Below are positions 11,101 through 25,140 of a stretch of DNA of 64,000 nt, in pieces. The position numbers and the translations under genes are program-made. The notes beneath the pieces were generated by a model, which did no database searches, was not told the origin of the DNA, and saw only the letters and a program-made list of their open reading frames with translations. The stretch spans positions 35,677,750-35,741,749 of the forward strand of contig CM067309.1 in NCBI GenBank assembly GCA_034231615.1, given 5' to 3'. The stretch comes from Meghimatium bilineatum. Taxonomy: Eukaryota > Mollusca > Gastropoda > Stylommatophora > Philomycidae. Positions within the stretch are counted from its first letter, which is position 1, and every line of letters starts with the position of its first letter.

Positions 11101-14100
11101 ATACCAAACATCAACATTGGCACTCAACACTGCCCAATAATATTATCAATAACAACACCAAGAGCAATACAAAGAAGTAAACAAATCCGAGTACCCATTA
11201 CGAGCCTAGAAAAACATCTTTTTAAAAAAAGCAATAACAGTGACAATAAATTCGCATTTATGGATGAAAAAGGACTATCAAGAGGAACGACGAAGAGAAA
11301 AACATGTCGGAATGAAGTCAAGAACAAGGTAAAAAATTTTAAAAAGACAATATATAATGTTTGCATTAATTCACAGAAGCAAACAGACTATAGTAAATAT
11401 CAAAGTGCTCGGGAAAAAAAGTGTTTAAAAAAGTAATCAGAAAGTCAAGAAGTGACATGTTGTGGCATGTAAATTCCTAGGGGGCACAGTGTGTGATAAA
11501 CCGTCACGGCTTAGTCGATACACATCCATCGCCTGGAGACAGATACGATTGCTGTCACAGGCTAGAGAAGCCTACCCGAATTAAAGTCATGCCGAAATCA
11601 GATGTGATGGGCCTTCCGAGTCGCAAACAGATCATCTATGCTGTAAATCGACAACATAGCGTACTTCACGCTCCCCGGGGGGGGGGGGGATATCGCACGA
11701 ACTTTCGTGCTGGTTATCAGAGATCTAACGCAGAAGAAGTAGTGGTTCAAAGAATGTAGATATTTTTATTTTTTTACCTTTTTATATAAAACTATTAGAG
11801 GCTGTTAAAATTTCCGCACAAAACTCTTTTACTAGGGCTGTTTCTACTGCCAGTGGACAATCACATGGACAGAAATAATTTAGGAGATGGAATTCTGTAT
11901 TTTCTGTTCTGGGATGAAGCATCTGGTATTCTCTTCCTTCAACTGACATTCACTGATGTTATGCACAAGTCTAAGCATTCTGTACTTTATTTTATCTTTT
12001 CGTTCTAATCGATAACATTGACAGCTCTAACACTGAAAAGATATATCCTTGCTCATGTGTGTTTTCTGCCGGCAGAATACTTTTATCTATTACTTGTACG
12101 AAATAGTTCCAGCTAAAAATTGTTCTTTACTGTAGACATCCTTTTTGCCGTTGACACTTTCAGCATAGATGTTTTACTCTAATGTCTCCTGACTTTTGAG
12201 TACGATTGAGAACAACTTCCAGTAATTGAGGTTGGATCCTTACGAGCTATAGGAATCTGCAGAATCCCCTGCTCACAGGGCAGGCACTATAACAGTTAGC
12301 AGAGAGATATATGTTTTCATTGAGTTTGTACGTGGTATCCTGATTTCTGTTGTGCGCCTCTTGGCTCGTTGCCTCCGTCTTCATCGCCTGTTCTTGCTTT
12401 GGTAAACTATGATCTTGTTAGATTATAGGAGGGCATGGCCAGTCTTAGTTTTCAGTCCCTTTTTGTTGAACTTAGCTCCATCTCCACGATAAGGTTCTGG
12501 CCTCGATTTGTTTTCACTGCCTATAAAAATCCTCACTATACTCTGCATCAAAATATGCACCAACGAAAGTTTTCCTTTTAATCTGATGGGAAATAACTAG
12601 GAAAACATCAAACCCGTGTGATTTTTTCAGGATTAAGTACCAGTCATATATATGTATATAGACAATGACATACCTATCAAAAAGAGGAGACGTGTACTAA
12701 GTCTTAGGAACTATTTTCCATGTATTCTTTGTAGTATGGTACACAATAAATGGTTCTCAAAATTGGTCTTCATTCTCCATTTTGCAATATATCGGTGAGA
12801 CTGGCCTTAGACTGAGCGACTGCTTCTGTAACCACCTGCATGCTATCAAACACAGAACACCCACTCCTGTGGCTAATCACTTCAACGGCGTTGGCCACCG
12901 TGGTGTCCTTGACATTCAGATCACTGCCATCAGATCCTGCACCACCGATGATAGATCTAGGTACGCCCTAGAAAATCGTCTCATTTTCGAGTTGGGTACC
13001 ATCAAGCCATTTGGACTCAATACCGACCACTCTTTCACTTAGTTCTCGGTCGTATTGGTCTTTGTTACGTCATCGTTTTGTTCCTCTCGTTCCACATGTA
13101 TTATCGTCTTTGTGTACTTCCTGTTCGTATGCTTCCGGTATCTATCTAACTACCACATTTCACTCGGATACGCATACATTTCTACTTGTGGCTTTTTTAT
13201 GTTTGTATGTTATGTCCGTATCTTGAAAAAGGCCTATTGGTCCGAAACGTCGACTTTGTCCTCTGTATTGTCATTTGTATGATTATATTCTGTGTTTTAT
13301 TTTGTTGTACGTACCATATTTACATCCGTTAGGGATAGTGTGTAGTGTTTTAGGCGTCATTCAGTAGGATGTCATTACCTGTCTTCCACGTGAGTATTAT
13401 TTTCATTTTCCTAGTTATGTTTTGTTGGCGCACCTACGGGTCATCGCTTCACTGTGACCTTTGTTCTAGTTTCGAGGTATTACCTAACCGCTGCAGTGTG
13501 ATTGCAGAAGTTGTAATTAAAATTAAAGTATGTTATTTGAAACGGAATATTAATTTGGCATTGGTTGGTTGCTGATCCAGCGGTCCATGGTCTCATGCCC
13601 TTTGACCCAATCTCATTGTGTGATATATGCATGTGTTTGTGAGCTGTTGTTTTGTTCCATATAATGTGTTCCATTTATCTGGCTCTGGAGGAAAATTTGG
13701 CATTAGCATTTAGATTAGGGTAAGTGTTAGGATTTGTTACAAAGTAATAAATAAATTAGTTATAATTTTAAAGTTTGAAAGTTCGTTGCTACTTGGCTAA
13801 TAGATAGTTGACTGCGCATGCGCAATGGGAATCCGTGACGTCAGTTTCGTAAAAAATGTAAACAATGTGTGCTATTTATATCACAGTGAAGAGTTGATCG
13901 GTAGTTTTACCTGTTTTGTTTATAATCTAATATCACATACACTCTTCGTGATACATGCTGGATATGAGATCTAATGTAAAGATTATCGTGAAAATGCTGA
14001 CTGGGTAGCTGTTGTGCTATAAATAGCACACTGTTTACATTTTTAACTAGCCAACGTCATGGATTTCCCGAACTGCGCATGACCAGTTACTACTGAATAG

Positions 14101-17100
14101 ATAGTAACTTTTATAAGTACTTTTTAAAAAACTGATAACTGATCCTAACCCTTATTTTTAACATTAATAAATATAATAATTCCAAATTAATATGCCTTTC
14201 CTTTTCAATGAATATACCTTAATTTTAAATATATATTCTATTAATAACACTTCCGCCAAAATAGCCGTCGAAAAAGAATGCGTTTTCCTTACTGCGTTCA
14301 ACTAACGAATTTTCCTCCGGAAAGAAACGGCAACCTACGGGAGTAATGTGCCTAGAAATTCAGAATGGATACAGTGAAAAGTGGTGTACACTTAAAGCGA
14401 CAAGATAGTATCAACAGGCTGATTCTAGAAGACAGAGTGCCTGTTAGGAGAAGAAGAGGAAGACCAAGAAGACGATGGACCAGCGACATCGAAGAATGTA
14501 TGCACGTCTCTGGCTAATGCAGGCCTGCTTGTCCGGAACAGAGAGGCGTTCAGAGTATCCACGACGAAGACAACGTTCTGGAATGAATATGTCACTTGAT
14601 ATATATTCTATTAATTACACTACAAATGTTAGGTAATACCACGAAACTAGGCCACAGGTCACATCAGCTACTTACACAGCACATGCGCCAGATTATCTCT
14701 ATAAATATATTAGACATGCAAATATACTCACTTGAAAAGTAAACACAAAGAGTAACTACAAAGTTAGACAGGAAATTAAAAAATCAAACATACATCCGCC
14801 ATCTTGTTTTGCTGACGTCATTTTTAGTTTATATAACATTTATCGGATGTCCAAGAAGTTCGTGTAAAGTGTGCAAAAAAAAACCCCGGCCTCTAGTCAG
14901 ATGACTAGAGGCCGGGGGAAAAAAAACGTCAAAAGAACATCAACCTTTAGCCGAGGCTATCGGTCAATGCTCTTTCGCATTTTATTTTATTGTTGGGCGA
15001 CAGAACAGTTGAACTCTAGGTAGAAGGGTCTGGCCAACAAGGTTATTTTAAAAAAAGAATTTCGTAATTTACGGACAAAAAAAATAATTATATGCAATAA
15101 AATTATTAAAAAAAATTTCAGGCCCTTAAAGGGCCCGCCATCCTTGAGAGCCAGAGACTTCTACCTTGAGTTCAGGAGACCAAAGGAAAGACGCTTCCCC
15201 GCATGATCATGGGCGTCTCCTGCCCAACATGCAAAAAGGGCGGAGTCAGCTGACCTGTATCTGCTATCCGTCTGCCCCGTGAGGCGAAAAATAGGCGAAC
15301 TCCTGGAGAAAGGGTCCGGCCCACAGACGTATCGCACCCTTTGACTTAGAATACGAACGTCATGTGCAAGTCAGTCTCTCGCCAGTAGTTCTCAGATAAG
15401 ATCAGCCGGCACCATATCGTCGATCCTCTGCATTCTGAAGCCGAGCGCGGCGGAATGAACACTTACTGCTATTAAATCTCGCGGACGTATAGGTAAACTA
15501 TAAAGTCTTGGAGTCAAACAACCGGTCTTCATTTTTATGACGCATGTCATATTCAACTTTGTAACTTTGTATTGAAGTCGAAGGACTAAAGTCTTTTGTT
15601 TTTAGTTCATCATCATCAGGTGTCATGCCGGCTGCGTAGGCGGTCATGGCTCTCTACAGCTCTCTGTCCACAGTATTATGTATCAAAGATGTTGTTGTTG
15701 TTTCTTTGCCGTGCCAGGTTGTCAAACTGCCTAATATTTTCTCACGTTGTCGCCCTCTGTCTCTGTTGCCTTCAAATTTGCCTGTTCTGACTATGTTCTC
15801 TACTTCCCAGCAATATAATGCCATCTAATGGCATTAGGTCAAAGGGCATGAGCCCATGGACCGCTGGATCAGCAACCAACCAGACTATGTTCTCTAAACC
15901 TCTGGCTCATGAAGTGACCAAAAAAAGAAGATTGCCTTTTTCTTATATTGATGATTAAGGTCAGTTTCGCATTTGACTCTTTCAACACCTCTACACTAGT
16001 TTTTCTGGCAGTCCATGATATTCTCAGCATTCTTCTGTAGAACCACATCTCTGTTGCGTCTAATTTCCCACTTTCCAGTTTATTTATTGTCCAAGACTCG
16101 CTCCCATATGTTAGTATAGGGGTTATATAGCACTGCAGAACTCTCTTTCCCACCATAATGACAAGATCATATTACACGGTATATTTTTCATTTTTCTTAA
16201 TGTTGTTTTTGCCTGCCCTATTCTGCGTCTTATTTCTGTTGGACTTCTTCCATCTGATGTAATCGTCGTACTCAAATATTTGAATTGGCACACCTGTTTT
16301 AATACTATATCAAACACTACGCACTGTAGGTCTTAGATGCAAGTTTTGAAAGTGTAACGAGAAATATTCAATATGAAAGTATCTGCATCATCCATAGTTA
16401 TCCATAGTTATGTAACATTTTTAGCTTATTTTGCATTGATATTTGTTCCTTGTTCCTGTCCGGCTCTGTGGCAAAGTGGTACAGAGCGCGTCTGTGCCTG
16501 CAAATGTACCGAGTTCGATCGTTCAGAAAGCAATGACAACCTAATAAACGTATTTATATTGCCTAGAAAATCACCACAGCCAACAAATGCTGGGTTGATA
16601 GCTACGTCCTGGATAGGATATGCTACCAATTTTTTTTTTAATTTGGTCACCTTCCGACCATTTCGTTATTTATGTAGTCCTACTTCTGTGTACTTCCATG
16701 ACTTTCTTCTTGGAGAATAATGTGGTAGTTTCCCGTTGCCCTAAATGCCAACTCTGAGGCTGATCTACAATGTATTATAGACAGATTCTCCAAAGCCTGT
16801 ACTAACTTTGGGCTTACCATTAACACAGAGAAAACAGAAGTCATGTTACAACCAGCACTTGGCAAAAGCTATCTCTAGCCCTGCATAAAGATAAATGGTG
16901 TAGCACTGAAAGTTGTGAATAGATCACATATCTAGGCAGTACGTTATCACAAAATGCCAACGTTGATGATGAAGTGTATACAAGGATCGCTAAAGCAAGC
17001 AGTACTTTCGGCAGATTGTACGCAAATGTTTGGCGTAGAAATGGCATTAACCTACAGACTAAGCTGAAAGTTTACAGAGCAGTGGTACTTTCAGTGCTGC

Positions 17101-20100
17101 TATACGCTAGTGAAACATGGACTGCGTATAGACGTCATGTGAAAAAACTCAATCATTTTCATACAAATTGTCTCAGAAAAGTTATGAACATCAGATGGCA
17201 AGACAAGATTCCAGATACCACTGTCCTTGATAGAGCTGGTATCCCAAGCATTGACACGATCCTGATGCAGACACAGATTCGTTGGGCAGGTAATTTGGTG
17301 CGTATGCCAGACCATCGTCTGCCAAAGATACTTCTCTATGGTGAGCTAGAGAAGGGTATACGATCTCAAGGTGGCCAAAGGAAGCACTACAAGGACTCGT
17401 TAAATGACTCACTGAAAGCCTTTGAAATAGACCACGATACATGGGAAGAACTTGCACAAAATAGATCTACATGGCGTTCTAAAATAAAAAATAGCGCATC
17501 ATCTTGTGAAAAGAAGAGAAATGCAGCAGCTCAACAGCGGAGAGCAGCTAGAAAGTCACGGATAGACCAAGATCCGTCTACAGTCGTTATTCCATGTCCA
17601 AACTGTCCAAGGACATTTACAGCTCGAATAGGGCTCATTAGCCATCTACGAACTCATAATCAAGGACATAACTAAAATTGAATTTTCAAAAGTGGATGTA
17701 GCAAATGGTCATCATCACTTGTGATGGACGAACAACATTACGTCACGATCCCAATAAAAGGTTGCCTGTCTTGTTGATAATCTCCAAACCAAACTCACTA
17801 ACTATGCAATAATGGAACCATTTAACTTTTACTATAGAAGTTGAAGACAAAAAAATATATTTTAGAAATAAATATTTTAACTGATGCAAATAGTCATTGA
17901 CAATAGATATTGTAATACAAGAACTCCCAGAATGTCACATTCTATTAGATTCAGTTACTTCCTGAATGTTTGTTTATTAATGAAAAATATCTTCATAATT
18001 TATACATTTTATAAACACGGCATAAAACATACATTTGAATATTGACGTGATCAAATTTATGGCTCAGGTTCATTGTCTATTCTTGTTTTTTATTTCCCAT
18101 TTATCTAGAGAGAGTTTTTTTTAGCTCTCCAACAAAACATAAAATAAATACTTGGTCTTGTCATATCTTATACATGTTCGTTCGTCCATAAAAAGTGGCC
18201 ATTTGTTACATCCACTTTTGAAAATTCACTAAGAGTTATGTCCTTGATTATGAGTTCGTAGATGGCTAATGAATCCTACTCTAGCTGTAAATGTTCTTGG
18301 ACAGTTCGGACATGGAATTATTATTCTGATTATATGTGGGATTAGTCTGATTATACGTGGGATTAGTCTGATTATACGTGGGATTAGTCGGATTATATGT
18401 GGGATTAGTCTGATTAGTCATGAAGGATGTCTTGAGTTTCAGGGTAAGAGAATTGTCAGTGTATTAAAGTATCTGGATTTCGATCTCCTGAAAGACCCAA
18501 AGTACAATTGCAATAACAGACTCCGTGGAACCCAGAATTGGACATCTAAGTACAACTGCAAGAACAGACTCCGTGGAACCCAGGATTGGATATCTAAGTA
18601 CAACTGCAAGAACAGACTCCGAGGAACCCAGGATTGCACTGTAACCATTGAAGAAGGTGCACAACTGTTAAGATCGTTTAGCATTATTTCTTGATGACAG
18701 TAGATGTCATCTTGATGATCCAAGATTGCTTGAAACTACGTGCTGCGAGTGGTACTCTCACAACGCAGCGCCCTGCTCTGTTTAAAGGGGCGAAGTACAC
18801 ACGGGTAACCCATGTACAACGATGTGAAACCTTTGCGCCTCTTGAGTGAATCCCATGAGTGATGACATATCTTTATATTGAGGTTATCTTCTTATAGAAG
18901 CTTCATGGTAGGTCTTCTATACAATCCCGTAGTCGTAGCCTTCGATAACAGTTACCATGTTGTTCCGGCAGGCCGACGTTGTGCTTGAACTAGTTGTGGG
19001 CACAGCGTGGGTAGATGGAACAACAAAGAAACCTGTCGCCCCATGGCCAGAGTTGTGCTCTGATGTCGAAGTATGTTTCAGCGACATTTGACTCCAACAG
19101 ACTCCCATCGAGTCAGATGGCTGCTAGAACAGAGGGCGAAGCACTTATGGGAAGGCCCCACGTGCTGTGAGGCCAGTTTCTAATAAAGAATCAAGATTAG
19201 CGAATCCCTTTCTGAACCTCAAGACAGTAGAGAAGCAATTACAGTAACGTTAATAAACAAAAGGGGAATAACTTTTGTTACAACCGCGTTTTCCTTGTAT
19301 GCGTTCCTACAACACCCGACTTTTAAAATTGGTTTACACGAAAGTGCTAAGCGGTTGTGTCATGCTTAGTGTCGTGGGAACGTAGAAACAAAAGTAGAGT
19401 ACTCTTTGTGTGTATAGTCATTGTAGAACTCCAACGTAGATTCAACATAGGGTCAACATATTATACCAGATCTTAGGGCAGATGTCTCCAAAGATGATAA
19501 AGATACCTATTATTAATTAACTTTGGTGTCTTTGTTATGTTATGTTATGTTATGTTATGTTATTATGTTATGTTCATCCAAGGCCATAGGCGGCGCATAG
19601 GGCAGAAACCATAGCTTTCCATTTCTGTCTTTGAGTTACCAGGTCTTTCAATTGTTGCGTGTTGATTAGGTTCATTGACATGCCTTCTCTATTAATGATT
19701 CTTCGTAGAGTTTCTCTAGGTCTCCTTCTTCTTCTTCTTAAATATTAGAGGTAACAAACCAGGTCTTTGTTACCTCTAATAATTTGTGGTAGTGTGTCCT
19801 GATATAGCCTAATTGGACTTTGTCCGCTGGTTGAAAGGGGCACACCTCTCCAAAAGAGAGGCAAACTCATTAACCTACTCTCCATCGAGACCAGCACCGT
19901 GCAGAGGTGATGGGGCTTAGTTCAGCCATCAGGGGCTGGAAACTAAGACTGGTCGGGCAGTCCCACTCGAGCAGGACCATAGTCCTGCCCTAGTAAGCAG
20001 AGTGCTGAAGACGGAGGCATCCAGCCAAAAGGCGCACAGATAATCAGGATGCCACGCACAAAACACAATGGAAACATGTCTACATCTATAAATAGTTATG

Positions 20101-23100
20101 GTGCCTGCCCTGTGGCGGACGTTCAGGCAGGGACGGTGCCGGGCCCTATACCTCGAAAGGGCCCAACCTCAGTTACTGGAAGTCCTTCTCAATTGCCCCG
20201 AGGAGCCAGGAGGCAAGGGAATAGAGCTACTGGCCAAACAAGCAAACGACCAATAAAAATAATGCACTGGAATGCTGAGGGTGTCAACAGTAAAAGAGAT
20301 GGATACAGCAAAAAATTGGAACTTGAAAATGTCCTCAGTGAAGAACAAGTTAACATATGCTGTATCCAAGAAACACACCTCAGCAGCGACATAGCCTTCA
20401 AAATCAGAGGCTACCAGTGCTACCGATCTGACCGAAAGGACAGGCGAAAAGGTGGAATTCTGACACTTGTTAAAAATAATATCAGCGCATGTCAGCTGGA
20501 AGTATATATGGAAGGGGCAGAATACCAGATGCTCCACCTAAAAACAGACAGTGCAGAATTCCATCTCCTGAACTACTACTGCCCAAATGATAAACCATTG
20601 GCACTAGACACAATTCCAGACAAAGAGAGACTTATGGTGTGTGGTGACTTCAACAGCCACTCTCAGAGCTGGGGCTACGATCATATCGACAAGAGAGGTG
20701 AGGAACTTGAGAGCTGGCAGGATGAAAATAATCTCATCCTTATTAACCAGCCAGCAGACTCGCCAACCTTCTACTCGAGAGCATGGCACACCACCTCTAC
20801 ACCAGACCTGGCATTCCACTCACCAGGCTTGGAATGGAACATCACACGTGTTGTTGGAAAGCAGCTTGGAGGTAGTGACCACAGACCAGTATTTCTGGAA
20901 ATCCACAATGAATTTACCAAGGACAGCAGCACGCTCACTAGGTGGAACTATAAAAAGGCAGACTGGAAAATGTACCAGCATTTAACCAGTGTTCTAGCTA
21001 AGGACATGAACTTGGACAAAGACATCAATAGAGCAGTGAGTGAATTTAATAGATGTATACTACATGCTGCTAGTAAAACCATACCCAGGGGGGCACGCAA
21101 AAACTACAAACCCTACTGGAATGATGAACTGGAAAAGCTGCAAAATGAGATGGAAACATCTAGACAGCAGGCTGAGAACAGACCTAGCCAAGAACATCAC
21201 AACAAATATCAGCAAACAAAGGCTAAATTTCAAAGAGCCAAGTTACAAGCCAGACGGAGCAGCTGGAAAGAAAAAACAGAGTCGCTGAACCTAGAAAGAG
21301 ATACTAGGAAATTATGGAAACTTGTAAAACAACTAAATGATGAAGGTACAGGGAGAAATACCAGGATCACACTTTATAAAGATAGAAACATTTTAACAGG
21401 TAAACATGCAGCTGATTACTTTGCAGATTCCTTTGCAGAAGACAATAACGTCAAAGTCAGCCCAGACAAACAACAGGAGGTTCGAGAGAACCAGCAAAAC
21501 ATTGGACAAGGTGAACCTATACCTGAAGTCATGGAGGCACCAATCACAATGAGAGAACTGGAGCATGCAATATCCAAATTGAAAATGAAAAAGTCCCCTG
21601 GAGCTGATGGAGTGTCCAATGAAATGATTAGAAACCTGGGAATTGCAGCAAGAGCAAAGCTACTGCAGATCTTTAACACAAGCTGGTCCACAGGTAATGT
21701 ACCACAGGCGTGGAGAGAAGCAATAATGATACCACTCCTCAAATCAGGAAAAGATGGCAACACAGTCTCCAACTACAGGCCGATCAGCCTCACAAGCTGT
21801 CTATGTAAAACAATGGAACGCATTATCAATCTTAGGATGCAGTGGTACCTTGAAAGTGAAAACCTTCTGGTATCACAGCAAGCAGGTTTCAGACAGTGCT
21901 ACTCTACTGAAGATCAGGCAACCTACCTCTCCCAAGAGATTGAGGATGCCTTCCAAGAAAAGAAACTGGTACTAGCAGCATGGATAGACCTCAGGAAAGC
22001 ATTTGATAAGGTCTGGAAAGAAGGGCTCCTAAAGAAATTGCGAAATTGCAGGGTTAGCTCAAGAATGTACAAATGGGTAAAAGCATACCTGCATAATAGA
22101 AGAGCCAGGGTACAATTAGATGGTCGCAAGAGCAAGAAAGTTCTACTGCGTCATGGAGTCCCCCAGGGAGGAGTCCTGTCACCCACACTTTTCTTGGTTT
22201 ACATCAATGACCTAGTTGCTGAACTACCACATGGGATCAAAGTGGCAATGTATGCTGACGACCTGGTGATCTGGTGCACGGAAGAACATGCAACAGTGGC
22301 CACTAAACAAATACAAAGAGCTATCGATGCCCTAACCTTATGGGCAAATAGATGGTGCGTCAGCATTAACACAGATAAGTGCAGCACTACACTCTTTACC
22401 CTCTCACCAAAACAAAAAGCTGGTCATATCAAGATAGATGGAGAGCTCTTGAAAGAAGACAAACAACCCACATACCTCGGAGTTACTTTTGATGATAAGC
22501 TGACATGGAAGCAGCACATAAACAAAGCAACAACAAAAGCCAGGAGGAAGCTAGCTATCCTGAGAAAACTAAGTGGAACCACATGGGGAGCCAGTGGAAA
22601 TATACTCAGTAAAGTTTACCAGCAAGGCATAAGACCACACCTGGAATATGGTTCAGCTGCGTGGTGTCCTGCATCAAACACCACATTACAAGATCTAGAT
22701 AAAGTGCAAAACCAGGCACTTAGAATAATGTTGGGAGCAATGAAATCAACACCCATAGCAGAGATGCAGAAAATGGGAAGAATGCAAACACTTGGCGAAC
22801 GCAGAGACACAAAAGTACTAATTCAAGCAGAAAAGTTTCAGTGTATGCCAAGTCATCCAATGAAGGAAAGATTCCAAAATCTAGCAATGGGGCGACTGAA
22901 AAGGAGCAGCTTTATCCATCAAGCTAAACGACTCCGTAGACAACTTACAGACCTACCTGAAGTTGACAGCCCCTTAAGGTCTGTACCAGAACAAACCCCG
23001 TGGAGTGAAAGCCATGGAATGCCAATATACATTCAGACCCATGTGAAAGGAATACTAAGCAAGGACGAACAGAACAGTGTGCAGCGAATGACAGTCACCC

Positions 23101-25101
23101 TCAGTTTCCTGGATGAGGAATATCCACAAGATATATGGGTCAGAGTGTACACAGATGGGTCAGCACAGAATGCTGTGAGGAATGGAGGTGCAGGTGTATA
23201 TATAGAATATCCACACAAGCCTAGAGATACAATCAGAACACCGACAGGAAAATTCTGCAATAATTATGATGCAGAAATCCAGGCAATTAGTGTGGCAGCT
23301 AAAAAACTGCTGAACTCCAACTCTGGCCTACAGCCTGTGGTATTCCTGACAGATGCAAGGTCAGTGCTTCAAGCTCTCCAGTCTGGAAAACTAACAGACT
23401 TAAAAAAACTACTTAGCGAATTGTCTTACCAGTATAGGGTAACCATGCAGTGGATACCCTCTCACTGTGGAATACCAGGAAATGAAAAAGCAGACCAACT
23501 GGCTAAGGAAGGTGCTGCCGAAGACCAACCAGATATACCAATCACCTACCATCAGAAAAAACAGATGATAAAGTCAATAAGAAAGCCACAAACACCAACA
23601 CAAGATGACTATCACAATATGAACAGATCAGAACAAGTTATAATTCTACGTCTCAGAACAGGACACAACCGACTCCGCAGTCACATGTATACAAAGTTCA
23701 AGATTGGCAACACGGCCATGTGTACATGTGGACAGGCAGCACAGAGTGCCAAACATATACTTCAAGAGTGTTCTGAGCATGAAATGCTGAGGCAGACATA
23801 TTGGCCAGAGGAAACAACACTGGAATCAAAGCTCTATGGGACACTGTATGAACTACAAAAGACAGTGAGTTTTATTAAGGAGACAGAATTACAGATATAG
23901 ACATGTTTCAAGTGAACGAAAGAAGAAGAAGATTAACCTACCTATGTCTCCTATTTAAATAAAATTGAAAATCTTGAGGTCTTTGTTACCTCTAATATTT
24001 TATAGTAGTGTGTCCTGATATAACCTAATTGGACTTTGTTGTCCGCTGGTTGAAAGGGGCACGCCTCTCCAAAAGAGAGGCAAACTCATTAACTACCATG
24101 TCTCATATTTTCAAAAACAAACATGTGAACACGAACACATAAACTGTACTATATAAAATGATCATCATACCATCACTATGCTACCAATGTCAAACGTGGA
24201 CACTAACAACAAAATCCAAAAGAAAACTTGCTACAATAGAAATGACTTGTATACGTAGAATTCTCGGAGTAACAATAAGAGACAGAATCAAAAATTAAAA
24301 CATCAGAAGACTAACAAACACAATGCCAATCCTGGATTACATCAGAAGACAACAGATTAAGTGGTTTTCACATGCTTCCAGACTACCATCAGACAGTGCC
24401 CCTCAAAAAAAGCATTACATACATACACTAAGGATGCAAAACCAATGGCAGACAAAGCAAAAGATGTATTACAGAAATAAATAGTCAAAGAAAGCAAACA
24501 TATGAAGCACATAAAAAGGCCATCTCCAGAGAACTCTTCTAACCGTGACGCTGAAAGCATAAAGACATATAAGGCGAAATGAAAGAAAAAGACCATATGT
24601 TGATGATAACGGTGATTCTGATCCTTGTCTATATTTTGTATTACATACATTGATGGTGTTACTTTGGTTATTTATGTTTATAGTCGGTGCCATATATAGA
24701 CTTGATAAGGCCCTAAACTATTTGAGATAAGGGGGGGCCCTTTATAAGTCTAGATATTATATATCAGTGCCAAATATAATTTTTTGGGGACCAGTGGGGG
24801 CCCTAAGCTATAGCTTGTTTAGCTTATACGTAAATCCAGTATTGTTTATGGTACTCTTTTTAAATAAAATTAAATGAATTCCGGTATATGAATAAGCCCT
24901 GCCTTTCTTGAATAATTAGCATTCTGTAGTTTGTAATCCACACAAAACCAAAAACAAACAAAAACACCATGGAAAATATTACGTCATCTGCGCTGTACCA
25001 TCAATTTATTCTACGGAAACCCATGTACACATGTTCATAAGTTATGTTTTATTTTAGTAATACGTACTCAATAGCAAGAATAGTCTGAAATGGCAATAAG
25101 A

Positions 25102-25140
<39 letters not shown>

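Noticed and set aside
16373..16720. 115-codon plus frame with hydrophobic start, possible signal peptide
   Set aside because: Between two LINE fragments, no homology seen, and a minus-strand frame of similar length overlaps it.
17585..17675. C2H2 zinc-finger transcription factor
   Set aside because: Single finger at the end of an RT frame; part of a LINE family with two further copies here.
19739..24100. LTR retrotransposon with terminal direct repeats
   Set aside because: The ORF is a non-LTR type with EEP endonuclease; the repeats lie outside a target duplication and are missing from another 5' copy.
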